DNA of 64,000 bases from Marinobacter salarius (GCA_000831005.1 CP007152.1:868001-932000); one strand, 5' to 3'; shown: positions 43,493 through 53,414, counted from the stretch's first letter. The notes: generated by a model from the letters alone, not told the origin. Numbers and translations: made by a program.

Positions 43493-43741
43493 ATGGCGAC
43501 CCCCAAACGTTTTATCGCCGGCGCTGTCTGTCCCCGTTGTGCGGAGATGGACAAAATCATGATGTTTACCACCGACGACGATGATCAGGTTCGCGAGTGC
43601 GTGGCCTGCGGTTTCACGGATGCGGTGTCTGATACCCCGGAGCCGACCAATCCCGAACTGGAAACCCGGGTGAACAAGCTCGGCAACGAAGATGATCATA
43701 CCGTTAAGCAGGTGGTGTTCTTTTCTTCCAAGGACGACTGA
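43493..43741 (+). CDS. yheV: YheV-family putative zinc-ribbon protein
   Basis: This 82-residue protein has two CxxC pairs, GAVCPRCAEMDKI and VRECVACGFTDAV, forming a zinc-ribbon, and matches the YheV family. It lies 61 bp after prlC, the standard location. The role is unknown; small zinc-ribbon proteins often bind RNA or protein partners. The frame is intact. Confidence 0.9.
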   Translation: MATPKRFIAGAVCPRCAEMDKIMMFTTDDDDQVRECVACGFTDAVSDTPEPTNPELETRVNKLGNEDDHTVKQVVFFSSKDD

Positions 43742-43801
43742 TGGTCGGGAGTTTGCCTTCCTGATGTAGCCTGCTGGTTTTGGAGGCCTGGACGGCGTCG
43801 T

Positions 43802-43865
43802 GGTGCTTTCTTCTGGGAAAAAGAACTCGCTGCGCTCAGACACCTTTTTCCCGGCAGAAAGCACC
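43802..43865. repeat. Hairpin element C with conserved 20-nt loop
   Basis: Arms GGTGCTTTCTTCTGGGAAAA(AG) at 43802-43823 and their inverted copy at 43844-43865 pair over 22 bp with two mismatches. The loop at 43824-43843 is AACTCGCTGCGCTCAGACAC. The identical 20-nt sequence, in reverse orientation, is the loop of element D 146 bp away, while the arms differ. No T-run follows, so it is not a standard terminator. It lies in the 350-bp gap (43742-44091) after yheV. Confidence 0.85.
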
Positions 43866-43954
43866 CCAACACCCTCCGGTTTGAACCACACGGATATCGC
43901 CGTTTGAGTCGAGCTCTCGGCTTTCTCTAGGCGATATTGACGCGGTTCGTTCGT

Positions 43955-44042
43955 GAGGGGGTAGGGGGATTTTTACTCGCCAGAAATGGGTGTCTGAGCG
44001 CAGCGAGTTCCATTTCAAGAGCAAAAACTCCCCCTGCCCCTC
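43955..44042. repeat. Hairpin element D with the same 20-nt loop in reverse orientation
   Basis: The inner stem GAAATGG (43983-43989) / CCATTTC (44010-44016) closes a loop at 43990-44009 that is exactly the reverse complement of the loop of element C. An outer imperfect stem pairs 43955-43978 (GAGGGGGTAGGGGGATTTTT...) with 44019-44042. The two stems share no sequence with element C. It lies between yheV (plus) and the convergent antiporter gene (minus). The remaining 43866-43954 between C and D shows nothing recognisable. Confidence 0.83.
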
Positions 44043-44091
44043 GCAGCCCCCACACCAACCAGGCTAGAAAAGGAGGGCAAACTCCAAAAGC

Positions 44092-45414
44092 CTAAAGAAC
44101 CATAGCCGCCAACCACCCAAAGCCCAACAACGGCAGGTTGTAGTGCAGGAACGTCGGCACCACCGTATCCCAGATGTGGTTGTGCTGGCCGTCGACGTTG
44201 AGGCCAGCGGTAGGGCCGAGGGTGGAGTCCGAGGCCGGGGAGCCGGCATCGCCCAGGGCGCCGGCGGTGCCGACCAGGGCCACAATGGCCAGGGGGCTGA
44301 AGCCCAGTTCCAGGGCTAGCGGCACGTAGAGGGCTGCGATGATGGGGATGGTGGAGAAGGATGAGCCGATGCCCATGGTGATCAGCAGGCCGACGACCAG
44401 CATCAGCAGGGCGGCCAGAGCTTTGTTGTCGCCGATGGCAGAGACGGAGCCCTCCACCAGAGTGGCGATGTCACCGGTTTCGCGCATGACTTCCGCAAAG
44501 CCGGAGGCGGCGATCATGATGAAGCCGATCATTGCCAGCATTTTCATGCCTTCGGTGAACAGGTCGTCGGCTTCTTTCCATTTCACCACCCCGGACAGGT
44601 TGAACAGTACAAAGCCAGCCAGCGCCCCGAGGATCATCGAACCCAACCACAGTTGAACCACGAACGCCGCCACGATGGCGACCAGGGCCATCAGCAGCGT
44701 GCCGCCGTTGTAGGTCACATCCACCCGTTCGGTGCGGGCAATGGCGTCCAGATTGTAGTGTCGGTCGCCGCGGTAGCTGAAAAAGACGGCAACGAGAAGT
44801 CCACAGAGCATGCCGAGTGCTGGCAAGGCCATGGCGGACATGACATTGAGATCAGTGGCGTCGATGCCGTTGTCACCCACGTTCGCCAGCAGTATTTCAT
44901 TGAGGTATATCCCTCCGAAACCCACAGGCAGGAACATGTAGGGTGTGATCAGGCCGAACGTGAGCACGCAGGCCACCAGGCGGCGGTCCATGTTCAGTTT
45001 GGCCATCACATACAGCAGTGGCGGTACAACCAGAGGAATAAACGCAATGTGAATGGGCAGGATATTCTGGGACGACATGGCAATGGCCAGTAGCAGGCCA
45101 ACGATCAGCAGGCGGATGCCGCCAGCGGCTTTGCCGTTGTCCTGCCGGCCCACCAGGTTCAGGGCTTTGTCCGCCAGGGCATGGGCCAGGCCGGATTTGC
45201 CGATGGCAACGGCGAAGGCACCGAGGGTGGCGTAGGACAGGGCAACGGTTGCGCCGCCTCCCAGGCCCTCGTTAAACGCGGCAATGGTGGCGTCCAGTGA
45301 CAAGCCGCTGATCAGGCCGCCGGCAACGGCACCGATAATCAGGGCAACAACAACGTGGATGCGGCACAGGCTCAGTACGAGCATGATCGCTACCGCAGCA
45401 ACAACGGCATTCAT
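44092..45414 (-). CDS. Na+/H+ antiporter family membrane protein (NhaC/YuiF-like)
   Basis: This 440-residue protein has about eleven membrane segments. The start [20 protein letters not shown] and the following repeats ([60 protein letters not shown]) match the Na+/H+ antiporter family that also holds YuiF-type amino acid permeases. Ion exchange or histidine-like solute transport are both possible; the substrate is not readable. The frame is intact. It is convergent with yheV, separated by elements C and D. Confidence 0.85.
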   Translation of the reverse strand: MNAVVAAVAIMLVLSLCRIHVVVALIIGAVAGGLISGLSLDATIAAFNEGLGGGATVALSYATLGAFAVAIGKSGLAHALADKALNLVGRQDNGKAAGGIRLLIVGLLLAIAMSSQNILPIHIAFIPLVVPPLLYVMAKLNMDRRLVACVLTFGLITPYMFLPVGFGGIYLNEILLANVGDNGIDATDLNVMSAMALPALGMLCGLLVAVFFSYRGDRHYNLDAIARTERVDVTYNGGTLLMALVAIVAAFVVQLWLGSMILGALAGFVLFNLSGVVKWKEADDLFTEGMKMLAMIGFIMIAASGFAEVMRETGDIATLVEGSVSAIGDNKALAALLMLVVGLLITMGIGSSFSTIPIIAALYVPLALELGFSPLAIVALVGTAGALGDAGSPASDSTLGPTAGLNVDGQHNHIWDTVVPTFLHYNLPLLGFGWLAAMVL

Positions 45415-45520
45415 GGCAGACTCCGGGATGTCGGGGATGGCTTTCAGCGCCCCGGAGGTGGGGCGGTTCAGGAAAGCGCGCTAATGTGCCGGAAACGCGT
45501 GCTGCAGTCAAAAATCGTGT

Positions 45521-45757
45521 TTACGTGTGGTCGTCAGCCACGTAGGTAAACCGGGGAACGTCCTCGCCAGCGACTTCCACGGTTTCCTGAAACATCGCCA
45601 ATGGTCGTACCCATAGGCTGTAGTCGCCGTACAGGCAGCGATAAACGACCATCGGTTCCTCGGTTTCGCTGTGGCGGGCCACGCCGATAACGTCATAGTC
45701 CCTGCCTTTGTAGTGGCGGTAGCGGCCAGGGCGTAGCTCTGATTTCTTATCGGTCAT
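45521..45757 (-). CDS. DUF1653 domain protein
   Basis: A 78-residue protein covered by a DUF1653 domain: GRYRHYKGRDYDVIGVARHS, EEPMVVYRCLYGDYSLWVRP, and FQETVEVAGEDVPRFTYV. Members are small cytoplasmic proteins of unknown function. It stands alone upstream of the antiporter gene, 106 bp away, on the same strand, and diverges from the diguanylate cyclase gene. Confidence 0.92.
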   Translation of the reverse strand: MTDKKSELRPGRYRHYKGRDYDVIGVARHSETEEPMVVYRCLYGDYSLWVRPLAMFQETVEVAGEDVPRFTYVADDHT

Positions 45758-45917
45758 CGTGTTTCTCCATACGTAGTTGATTGCTACGCATTTTTGAGGC
45801 GGACTTACTCCCAGTAAACGTCTAGACTGGTAAGAAGTAAACGCAAGGAGGCATTGGGACTGACTGTTGGCATCGACAGTTTAGTTGAGTTTTCCTGTTC
45901 CGGGTAACACGGCCACT

Positions 45918-47716
45918 ATGAGCACTTTTTCAGTTTGCCGACTGGTGCGGATACTGTTGCTGGCGCTGACCATGGCCGCGGGTCCGGCCTACGGTGAAAG
46001 GGCATCGTTTGCCTGGTTTGAAGCATCGGGGCCGGACACTGATGTGGAGGATATCCGTGGCCTGGCGGAAGCGCAATGGCAACCAGTTGCCCGTAAACAA
46101 ACCCTGAATTTTGGCTTCACCAAAAGCACCTATTGGCTACGAGTTGAGGTGCCTGCTGAGCCGGTTAACCGGGTGCTGGAAATCGGCTATCCCCTGTTGG
46201 ACGATGTGCGGGTCTACTGGTATATCGGGGGCGAGCAGGTGGAACGCCATGTCACCGGGGACAGTCGCAAGTTCGGCTCCCGCCCGATTTACCACCGCAA
46301 CTTTGTTTTTCCGGTACCTTCGAACAGTGACCCCACCACAGCGTATGTCCGTGTTCAGAGTGAGGGGGCGGTGCAGATCCCGGCCCAGGTTATCGAGTCG
46401 GCGGACTTTCTGGCGCGTGAGCAACTGGACTACGGCTGGCAGGCGGTTTTCCTGGGCATCATGATTGCCATGGCCCTGTACAACCTGTTTGTATTCGTCA
46501 TCGTCCGTCAACAGGCCTATCTGTGGTACGTGTTGACCGTGGTTGCTTCTGCACTGGTGTTGCTGAACTTCAACGGCCTGGTGTTCCAGTGGCTTTGGCC
46601 GGATTTGCCGATTCTGAACCGTTACTTCACGGCCCCGGCCATATCGGCCAACATTCTGTTTGCGGTGATGTTTGCACTGAACTTTCTCGCCGTCCGAAAT
46701 TACAGCCGGGTGTCCTACCGCGTGTTGCAATTGGTGGCATTGGTCAGTGGGTGCAGTCTTGTCTACGGCCTTTTCGGGTCTTACCAGAGCTCTACAGCCA
46801 TCATCAGCGTATTCGCGGCGGTAATCACTCCCCTTACCTGGATTCTTGGCCTGGTCGTCTGGCGCAAGGGCCAGGCATTGGCGGGGTTCTACGTGGTGGC
46901 ATGGACCCCGTTACTGCTCGGGTATCTGGTTATGTCGATCAGTAAAATCGGCCTTATTCCTACCAGCACGGTAACAGAGCTTGCACCCCAGACGGGTGTG
47001 GCGCTGGAGGTCATTTTGATGTCGTTTGCCCTGGCGTACAGAATCAACCTTGAGCGCCGCCTCAGGATTGAGGCCCAGGACCATGCCCTGGACATCCAGC
47101 TGCAAGCCAACCAGACGTTGGAAGCCCGCGTTCAGGCGCGTACGGAAGAGCTGGAGCAAGTCAATGAGCAACTCAAGGCGGTTTCCATTACTGATGGCTT
47201 GACCGGGGTTGCCAATCGTCGCCAGTTTGACGAAAAACTGGAGGCAGAATGGCACCGTGCCCTGCGCCAGGGACATCCCCTGAGCCTGGTCCTGTTGGAT
47301 ATTGATTACTTCAAACGGGTGAACGACAACTTTGGCCATCTGGCGGGGATGATTGCCTGGTCAGTGTCGCGTGGGTCTGCGCCGCCGAAATCCAGCGCTC
47401 AGGAGATTTGCTGGCGCGATACGGCGGCGAGGAATTCAGTGTGCTCCTGCCGGCGACGCCGGAGGCCGGGGCCGCCAATGTGGCTGAACGCTTGCGGGTG
47501 GCTGTGGCGGGCACATCGGTTTACGTTGGTGACCACAGCAGCCCATTGAACCTGTCGGTGAGCGCCGGGGTGGCCACCATCCTGCCGGAACCGGGCAGCC
47601 GCCCCGAGGACCTCATCGGCAGGGCCGATGAGGCCCTGTATGCCGCTAAGGGCGCAGGGCGTAACCAGGTGATGGTATTCCGGGAGTCGGGCGCAGAGGC
47701 CATCGCCGGTTCCTAA
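45918..47716 (+). CDS. Diguanylate cyclase with 7TMR-DISM sensor (one frameshift in this sequence)
   Basis: This enzyme is predicted to make c-di-GMP from GTP in response to an extracellular signal. The start at 45918 gives a signal peptide ending GPAYG. A periplasmic 7TMR-DISM extracellular domain follows ([20 protein letters not shown]), then seven membrane helices (about residues 175-370), a coiled coil ([20 protein letters not shown]), and a GGDEF domain. The active site is GGEEF preceded by the inhibitory RxxD site ([14 protein letters not shown]). The frame breaks at the G-run 47345-47348; one extra G gives [18 protein letters not shown] and 599 residues. It is the only clear cyclase of the local c-di-GMP genes. 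Confidence 0.93.
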
Positions 47717-47718
47717 CG

Positions 47719-48105
47719 TCAGTTTTTCAGCTTGTAGCGGCCGGGGCCGAGAAAAATAACGGCTACCGCGATGAACAGGAAGAAACCCTGCAGCTCCAGT
47801 GCCCAGCCGCCGTGATTGCCCAATGTCATCAGTTCATGGCTGTGTACCAGCGCTATGGCCACCAGCATGTTGAAGGCGATGAGTAAGGCGCCGATACGGG
47901 TCTGGTAGCCCAGGATCACCATTAATGGTGCCAGCAACTCACCAATGAACACGCCCCACGCGAAAAAGGCGGGAATCCCATGGCTGGCCAGTTGGCCTTC
48001 GATGAAGCCCACGCCATGGAACAGCTTGGCGATGCCATGAAACAGCAATAGTCCGCCCAGGGTCAGTCGAACAATCAGTTTTCCCAGATCCGCGTTGTCG
48101 AGCAA
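47719..48105 (-). CDS. DoxX-family membrane protein
   Basis: This 128-residue protein has four membrane helices (LIVRLTLGGLLLFHGIAKLF; AWGVFIGELLAPLMVILGY; ALLIAFNMLVAIALV; FFLFIAVAVIFLGPGRYK), typical of the DoxX family. Members have been linked to thiosulfate:quinone oxidation or redox balance, but most, including this one, have no proven role. It starts 66 bp downstream of the truncated-globin gene on the same strand, so co-transcription is possible. Confidence 0.88.
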   Translation of the reverse strand: MLDNADLGKLIVRLTLGGLLLFHGIAKLFHGVGFIEGQLASHGIPAFFAWGVFIGELLAPLMVILGYQTRIGALLIAFNMLVAIALVHSHELMTLGNHGGWALELQGFFLFIAVAVIFLGPGRYKLKN

Positions 48106-48171
48106 GGTTTATTCTCCCGTCAGGAAAGGTTTATTGGTCAGCGGGCAAGCTTAACCGGTTTGTCGCCCGGC

Positions 48172-48612
48172 TCAAAGGTTGCGGATCTGGGGGTACAGCG
48201 GCACCAGTTTTTTGATCAGTTGGTTCTGCGCACCCGTGGGTATGCCGTTCTCTTCCATGGCCAGGATGAGGTTCTCAGCCAGGGCATTGAATTGGGTGTC
48301 CGTCACGTTCATATCGGCGTGGCTTTCGCGCATTCCGCGCCCGGAATAGGTGCACGGCCCACCACTGAGTTCGCAGAGTTGGTCCGTCAGGTTGGTGTGG
48401 AACTGGCGCACGTCAATGCCACGAAACTGATCGTTGATACGCTCGTCTTCGACAATCCGGTAGAGCAGGTCTTCGACGATATCGGCAATGCCGGAACGCT
48501 CCCCAAGCTGCTGATAGAGAGAAGTATTCTGTTGACTGGATTCAACCATGGACTGGCAACCGGAGAGGACCAGCAGGGGCAGCAGAACCATGATGATGAC
48601 GGAATGTTTCAT
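48172..48612 (-). CDS. Group 1 truncated haemoglobin, predicted lipoprotein
   Basis: This 146-residue protein carries a lipobox LLVLSGC, Cys-19, so it is predicted to be lipid-anchored in the envelope. The rest is a 2-on-2 globin: SLYQQLGERSGIADIVEDLL, the C-terminal helices, and the proximal haem His in GMRESHADMNVTDTQF. Truncated globins bind O2 or NO, or act in redox chemistry, but most are cytoplasmic. It lies between DoxX and DUF3034 genes, all on the minus strand. Function here is inferred only. Confidence 0.88.
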   Translation of the reverse strand: MKHSVIIMVLLPLLVLSGCQSMVESSQQNTSLYQQLGERSGIADIVEDLLYRIVEDERINDQFRGIDVRQFHTNLTDQLCELSGGPCTYSGRGMRESHADMNVTDTQFNALAENLILAMEENGIPTGAQNQLIKKLVPLYPQIRNL

Positions 48613-48629
48613 AGTATCCTCCCGGGTTG

Positions 48630-49511
48630 TCAGAAACTGGCCTGCAGTGACAGGTAGGCACCGCGCTGGTCTTCCAGAGTGGCAACGTCACCAAGATTGA
48701 CCAGGGCGGCCGTGACCGACAAGCGACGGTCGGGTACCCAGGCTACGAAAACATCCCACCAGTCGTCCTCGGTGGCGAAACCCAGGTTGTCCGGTTTCTG
48801 GCGGTATTCGGTACCCACCAGCCACTGGCGGGTCACAAACAACCCGACACTGCCTTCAAACATCGCCTCGTAGCTGTCGTTACGGTCGCCACCGAAACCC
48901 AGGAGGCCGCCCTGGTTGGCCTTGGTCCCGCGAACGGTGGCATTGACCAGCAGATTGCGATCCATCACCGCCGCGAAGAAGAGCTTGCTGCCTCCGACGT
49001 AGATATCGGTGCCGCTGTCATCTTTGGCGCCGATGGCGTCGGGTACGGTAAACTCGCGGTTGCGTTTGTGCAGAAGCCCGGCTGACCATTGCCCCCAGGG
49101 GCTGTAGAGGGCGTCGCCGGCGAGTCTCACTTTGAGCCCGAAAACGTCCTGTACCAGTTCGTCCTCTTCAAGGCCAAAGCCGTTTTTCAGGGTGAACACC
49201 AGGCTATCCAGGTCCAGAGTCTGGCGTGCCAGCGTGAGCTCAACACGATTGTTCCAGGTGACGCCTGTCCCGACCACCGACAGGGTATAGTCGTCGGTTT
49301 CGGCGCGGGACAGGGTCAGCGTGCCCCCCCACTCTTCATCGCTGGCATAACCGCCAAGCAGGGCCCAGGGTGACAGACCGCCCCCGGCGGCACCCCCGAT
49401 GGACGTTACCCCACCGGTGGCCCAGAGTCTGCTGCCCGTGTCTGCGAACAGGTTCGCCGATGCCGTTAATGCCAGTAAACCGGTGCCTAGTACCCTGGCC
49501 AAGCGTGTCAT
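48630..49511 (-). CDS. DUF3034 family outer-membrane-barrel-like protein
   Basis: A 293-residue protein with a signal peptide (residues 1-23, ending ANLFA) followed by many amphipathic strands and a C-terminal Phe (AYLSLQASF), as in outer-membrane beta-barrels. It fits the DUF3034 family. The start GSRLWATGGVTSIGGAAGGG is glycine-rich. Its start codon overlaps the stop of the GGDEF/EAL gene (ATGA), indicating one operon with that gene and the cupredoxin-like gene. The role is unknown. Confidence 0.87.
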   Translation of the reverse strand: MTRLARVLGTGLLALTASANLFADTGSRLWATGGVTSIGGAAGGGLSPWALLGGYASDEEWGGTLTLSRAETDDYTLSVVGTGVTWNNRVELTLARQTLDLDSLVFTLKNGFGLEEDELVQDVFGLKVRLAGDALYSPWGQWSAGLLHKRNREFTVPDAIGAKDDSGTDIYVGGSKLFFAAVMDRNLLVNATVRGTKANQGGLLGFGGDRNDSYEAMFEGSVGLFVTRQWLVGTEYRQKPDNLGFATEDDWWDVFVAWVPDRRLSVTAALVNLGDVATLEDQRGAYLSLQASF

Positions 49512-51884
49512 GACGTGGTTTCTCCTGCGTATCTGAGTTCCTGCTGACGGTCCGTCAGCGACTGTTCTGTCTCCTTCAGGTCGCCAGCGGCGACGGGGCG
49601 GCTGAGAAAGTACCCCTGCCCGATCTCGCAGCCCCAGTCCCGCAACAGCGCCCAGCTTTCGGCGTTCTCGATTCCTTCCGCGACAACCCGCAACCCCAGG
49701 CCATGGGCCATATCTATGGTGGAGCGCACGATGAGCTGGTCCTGGGGTTCGGTATTCAGGCGCAGGACGAAGGATTTGTCGATCTTGAGTTCCTGCACCG
49801 GCAGGTTGCGCAATTGCGACAGCGAGGAATAGCCCGTGCCAAAGTCGTCCACCGACAGTGTGACACCGAGTTGGCGTAAGCGCCGCAGGGTTTCAAAGGC
49901 CGTTTCGGGTTCCTCCATCAGGGCGCTCTCGGTTACCTCCAGAGTGATACTGGACATGGGTAACTGCCATTGGGAGAACGCCTCGGCAACTTCCTTGGCG
50001 AGTTCCGGGCGGGTCAGGTCGAGCGCCGACAGGTTGATGGCAACACCAATATTCAGGCCCGCGGCGTGCCACTTGCCAGCATCGTTGGCAACACGGCGGA
50101 GGATGTGTCGGGTCAGTTCGGTGATCTGGCCGGATTGCTCCGCCAGGAAAATGAATTCTTCCGGCGAGATGAACCCCAGGTCCGGGTGAATCCAGCGCAC
50201 CAGTGCTTCGGCCTGATGAAAGCCGGCAGACGCCATATCAAGTTTGGGCTGGTAGTTCATATGCAAGCCGTTGCTGGCAATGGCGTGGTGCAGATCAGAG
50301 ATCAGCTGAAGTTCCCTCAGGTGGTTCTCATCCTGCCCTGGCTGATAATGGGTTACGGGCAGCCGGCTTTTTTGTGCCTGTTCGAACGTGAGGTTCAGGC
50401 GCCTGCGAACCTGGTCGGTATCGATGGCGTCCTGGGGTAGCTGCAGCGTAACATGGTGCAGCGAAGGGAGAACGGAGTGTTGTCGATGAACAACGGCGAT
50501 TCCACGATTTCGCTGATCCTGGTGGCAAGTTTATCGAGCTCGGATTGCGGCTGGAGACCAGTCATCATCAGGAATTCGGCGCCTCCGGTCCTTGCCAGTG
50601 CTGAGCTGCCGGGCAGTGCTTCCTCCAACCTGGCCGACACCGCCTGTAAAACCTTGTCCCCGAACTCGAGGCCCAGAGTGTCATTGACGTCAGAAATATC
50701 ATTGAGGCGCAGGCCCATCAGGCTGCAGGGGCGGTGGTTGTCGAATTGCTCCCGCAGGCGCGACAGGAAGGCGTTTCGATTGGGTAGCCCGGTAATTTCA
50801 TCGTGGCTGGCGGCGTAGTGTATCTGCTCCTCGCGGTCCCGCAGTTTGCTCAGCATGTCGCCGAGCGCCTGCGTAATTCGGCCAGTTCACCGCCGGCGCG
50901 GATACGGGGAGGTGCGGGCGTGTGGCCATCGCCGATGGCCTTGGCATAGTCCGCCAGTTGCAGGACTGGTTGCCCCATGTTGCGAGCGATAATGAGCGCA
51001 ATCAGGGCAGCCAGCACCAGAACGGCACTGACCAGCGTAAGAATTTCCACAGCACGCTCATAGTAGTTGCTGAGACGGGCCTCACGGTTGATTAAGAGCA
51101 GCAGCTGCAGGGCCGGCGTTTCGTCCCCGGTCAGGCTTATGATGCGGGTGAAGTAATGTGTACTCTCAAGAAACTGGTCCTCGCCGGACGTCCTGGCCAT
51201 GGCATTGTTCAGTTCATCGAGCCTCGATGCGTTGATGGAACCCGGGTCGGTAAGAATCTGATAACTGCCTTCCTCACCAGAGGAGGCCCTGAACAACACC
51301 TCGGTTCCGCTCAGTCGACCGATAATGTCGGTAAGATCATTGTTGAGGTTAAAACCGGCAATCAGCCATGCCCTTAATCCAGGTGCTTCCACCGGAATGG
51401 TGAGCAGTTCAAAGCCGTCCGCACCGAAAACGCTCATCTGGCTGGCAAAGCCTGTTTGTCGCGCCCTGGAGAGCATTTCTGTAACCAGCGGGCTATTGGC
51501 AAACGCATCGGGCAGCCCATCGGTGTCGGCAAGGATATGCCCGTCGCTGCCAAGCAAGACGGCAAAATCGGCATTCACCCTTCGGGCCTGATTGGTCAGT
51601 GCGCTGTCCGTGGTGGCGCGATCTCCGCTGGCGACGGCAGAGCGAAAGCCAAAATCACGGATCACAACGTCCAGCCGGGAAAGAATCAGGCTGGTGCGGC
51701 GCTCAAGCACCTCCTCTGCCACTTGCTCGCCGAGACTCAATTGCTCAAGTGCACGTGCCTTTTCATCCTCGAACAGGTAAAGCATCAACAGTGCACCGAT
51801 GCTCAGGCTGACGATGGCCACCATGGTGACCATGACGGTCACCAAACGTCCACGAAACCCTATTCGGCTAGCGACCGCCATCAA
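49508..51884 (-). CDS. Membrane sensor with degenerate GGDEF and intact EAL domain (two frameshifts in this sequence)
   Basis: Predicted c-di-GMP phosphodiesterase. An N-terminal helix (VTMVAIVSLSIGALLMLYLF), a periplasmic sensor region (about residues 45-270) and a second helix (LVSAVLVLAALIALIIARN) lead to a GGDEF domain whose signature is TGGAEF, so probably inactive. The EAL domain keeps EALVRW, the metal/catalytic DDFGTGYSS, EVTES, LKIDKSF and AEGIENAE, so hydrolysis is likely. Breaks at 50868-50869 and 50464-50465 are each repaired by one base, giving 792 residues. It overlaps the cupredoxin-like gene upstream and the DUF3034 gene downstream (both ATGA), so the three are one translational unit. 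Confidence 0.9.
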
Positions 51885-52546
51885 AGCTCCCGGAAACGTT
51901 CTTGCAGGCCATCCAGCCTGTCATCACTCGCGGGTTCCGGGGACAATTCCACCGACAGTTCGAGTGATGCAGGGTAGGGTTGCTCAACGGTGAATCGGGC
52001 CATACGGGTGTTGTCTGTCAATCGGGGGTGCCATATCTGGAGCTCAATCTTACCGGACCCATCGTCTGCCGACGGCGGAATCTCAACCGTCAAACGGCCC
52101 TGTTCATCGGTTCGGCCGGAGGGTGCGCTGTCGGTGACCAGAATAAACGCCTGCATGTGGTCATGGATGTTGCAGCCAATTTCCACCACACCGGTCTTGT
52201 CGAAGACAACCGGTTCCGTCGGACGTCCGGCGTATAGCTCAATGTTGAATGCCTTGGCGGGTGAGAATGAGTAGACGTGGTGCTGAGTGTTGTCCTGGTT
52301 GGGAAAATCCACTCTGGAATTCTTGGGTATGATCAACGTATGGGGGTGAAAGTTGCGATTTTTTTGGACAATCTCAGCTTCTACGGGGGATTCCGAGAGG
52401 CCGTTTTCCAGAATCACCACGGCATTGGCGACCGGCTTTCCTGACAGGTTATCGGTCAGTTGAAGAGGTACGGTGTTGGTCTCGGCGCCGTTGCAGAGAG
52501 AGCCTGCAAGCAACAGAAACAGGGTAACGGTCAGCTTGTACATCAA
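51881..52546 (-). CDS. Cupredoxin-like periplasmic protein (annotated elsewhere as methylamine utilisation protein)
   Basis: This 221-residue protein has a signal peptide (residues 1-20, ending LCNGA) and a cupredoxin-like fold with likely copper ligands: NTQHHVYSFSPAKAF and GVVEIGCNIHDHMQAFILV, matching the His...Cys-x3-His-x-His-Met pattern of type-1-like copper sites. It is the first gene of the unit with the EAL protein and DUF3034 barrel and overlaps the next gene by four bases. No methylamine dehydrogenase genes are present, so the common annotation is misleading. A role as the sensory or copper-binding partner of the EAL protein is an inference. Confidence 0.85.
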   Translation of the reverse strand: MMYKLTVTLFLLLAGSLCNGAETNTVPLQLTDNLSGKPVANAVVILENGLSESPVEAEIVQKNRNFHPHTLIIPKNSRVDFPNQDNTQHHVYSFSPAKAFNIELYAGRPTEPVVFDKTGVVEIGCNIHDHMQAFILVTDSAPSGRTDEQGRLTVEIPPSADDGSGKIELQIWHPRLTDNTRMARFTVEQPYPASLELSVELSPEPASDDRLDGLQERFREL

Positions 52547-52565
52547 TGTTGTTCATCCGTATTTT

Positions 52566-53273
52566 CTAAAGACCCGCTCCTAACGACAAGCGTATGTGGT
52601 TACGGACCAGCAGGTTTTCCCAATAGTGTCTCATCCAGTCCCATGCAACGTTCCTTGTCTGTTCTACGAACGGGTCCAAGTTTAGTTCGTAATAGTCCGG
52701 TGAGCCGGCAATCTGCAACACGGTGACGGTGATGGACTGGTCCAGTTCGTTGGCGAACGGTTCGCCGATCAACTGATGCGCCAGCAGATTTGCCCGTGTT
52801 GCCTCCACGTCGACCAGTTCGCTGGCGCGGGTGGAGCGGTTGTTCTCGTACATTTCCTCCATCAGGCGGTGGCAGAGATAGGCTCGTATCAGAAGCCCGT
52901 CAAGGCCATCATAACGTACCAGAAGAACCGACGGTTGAGTAAAATAACCGATGGCAGCCTCTACAAAAGGCGCAAACAACTCGGCCTTGCCGGCTTCTCT
53001 CGCACAGGCTTCCACGCACTCAATCAGTCGTGGCGCCATTTCGATGTACTCAATGGCAAACTGGAACAGGCAGGTCGCCGGTTGGTAACCGTCAATGGTG
53101 ATGGTGGCAGGCAGCGACGACGCCCTTTCCCGCATCTGCTTGAGAAAGGTGCCGGAACGGGCTTCCTGCCGTCGGGCCTGATCAATGATGTCGAGAACTA
53201 CCTTTGGTGTCATTTCAGGAGATGCCGGTCTCTGAACGGAATGGGGTCGCAAGGCGCCTCCCGTTATACGCAT
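52566..53273 (-). CDS. Hypothetical helical protein
   Basis: A 235-residue protein of unknown family. It is soluble-looking and mostly alpha-helical (PKVVLDIIDQARRQEARSGT; YIEMAPRLIECVEACAREAG; AYLCHRLMEEMYENNRSTRA), with no signal peptide or membrane segment. An inner ATG would give MTPKVVLDIIDQARRQEARS and is an alternative start. It lies 19 bp upstream of the cupredoxin-like gene on the same strand, so it may be the first gene of that operon. I cannot assign a function. Confidence 0.7.
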   Translation of the reverse strand: MRITGGALRPHSVQRPASPEMTPKVVLDIIDQARRQEARSGTFLKQMRERASSLPATITIDGYQPATCLFQFAIEYIEMAPRLIECVEACAREAGKAELFAPFVEAAIGYFTQPSVLLVRYDGLDGLLIRAYLCHRLMEEMYENNRSTRASELVDVEATRANLLAHQLIGEPFANELDQSITVTVLQIAGSPDYYELNLDPFVEQTRNVAWDWMRHYWENLLVRNHIRLSLGAGL

Positions 53274-53414
53274 GGGATCGTCAGGGGCATTGGGAAGCGG
53301 CTGGCTACCGCAACATGCCTGCCTTTTCTCACAAGTGTAGACGAGATTTAACAGGCTGCTGTGGTGTGTGCATTAAACCTGAACGTGTTGTCCATGGATT
53401 GGCTTCAAGCTTCT

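Noticed and set aside
43802..44042. Elements C and D as ordinary Rho-independent terminators
   Set aside because: Neither hairpin is followed by a T-run on the strand where a transcript would end. They may still affect 3' ends, but the standard signal is absent.
51881..52546. A methylamine utilisation pathway
   Set aside because: Only the cupredoxin-like protein carries that label in common annotation; no methylamine dehydrogenase or accessory gene is present.
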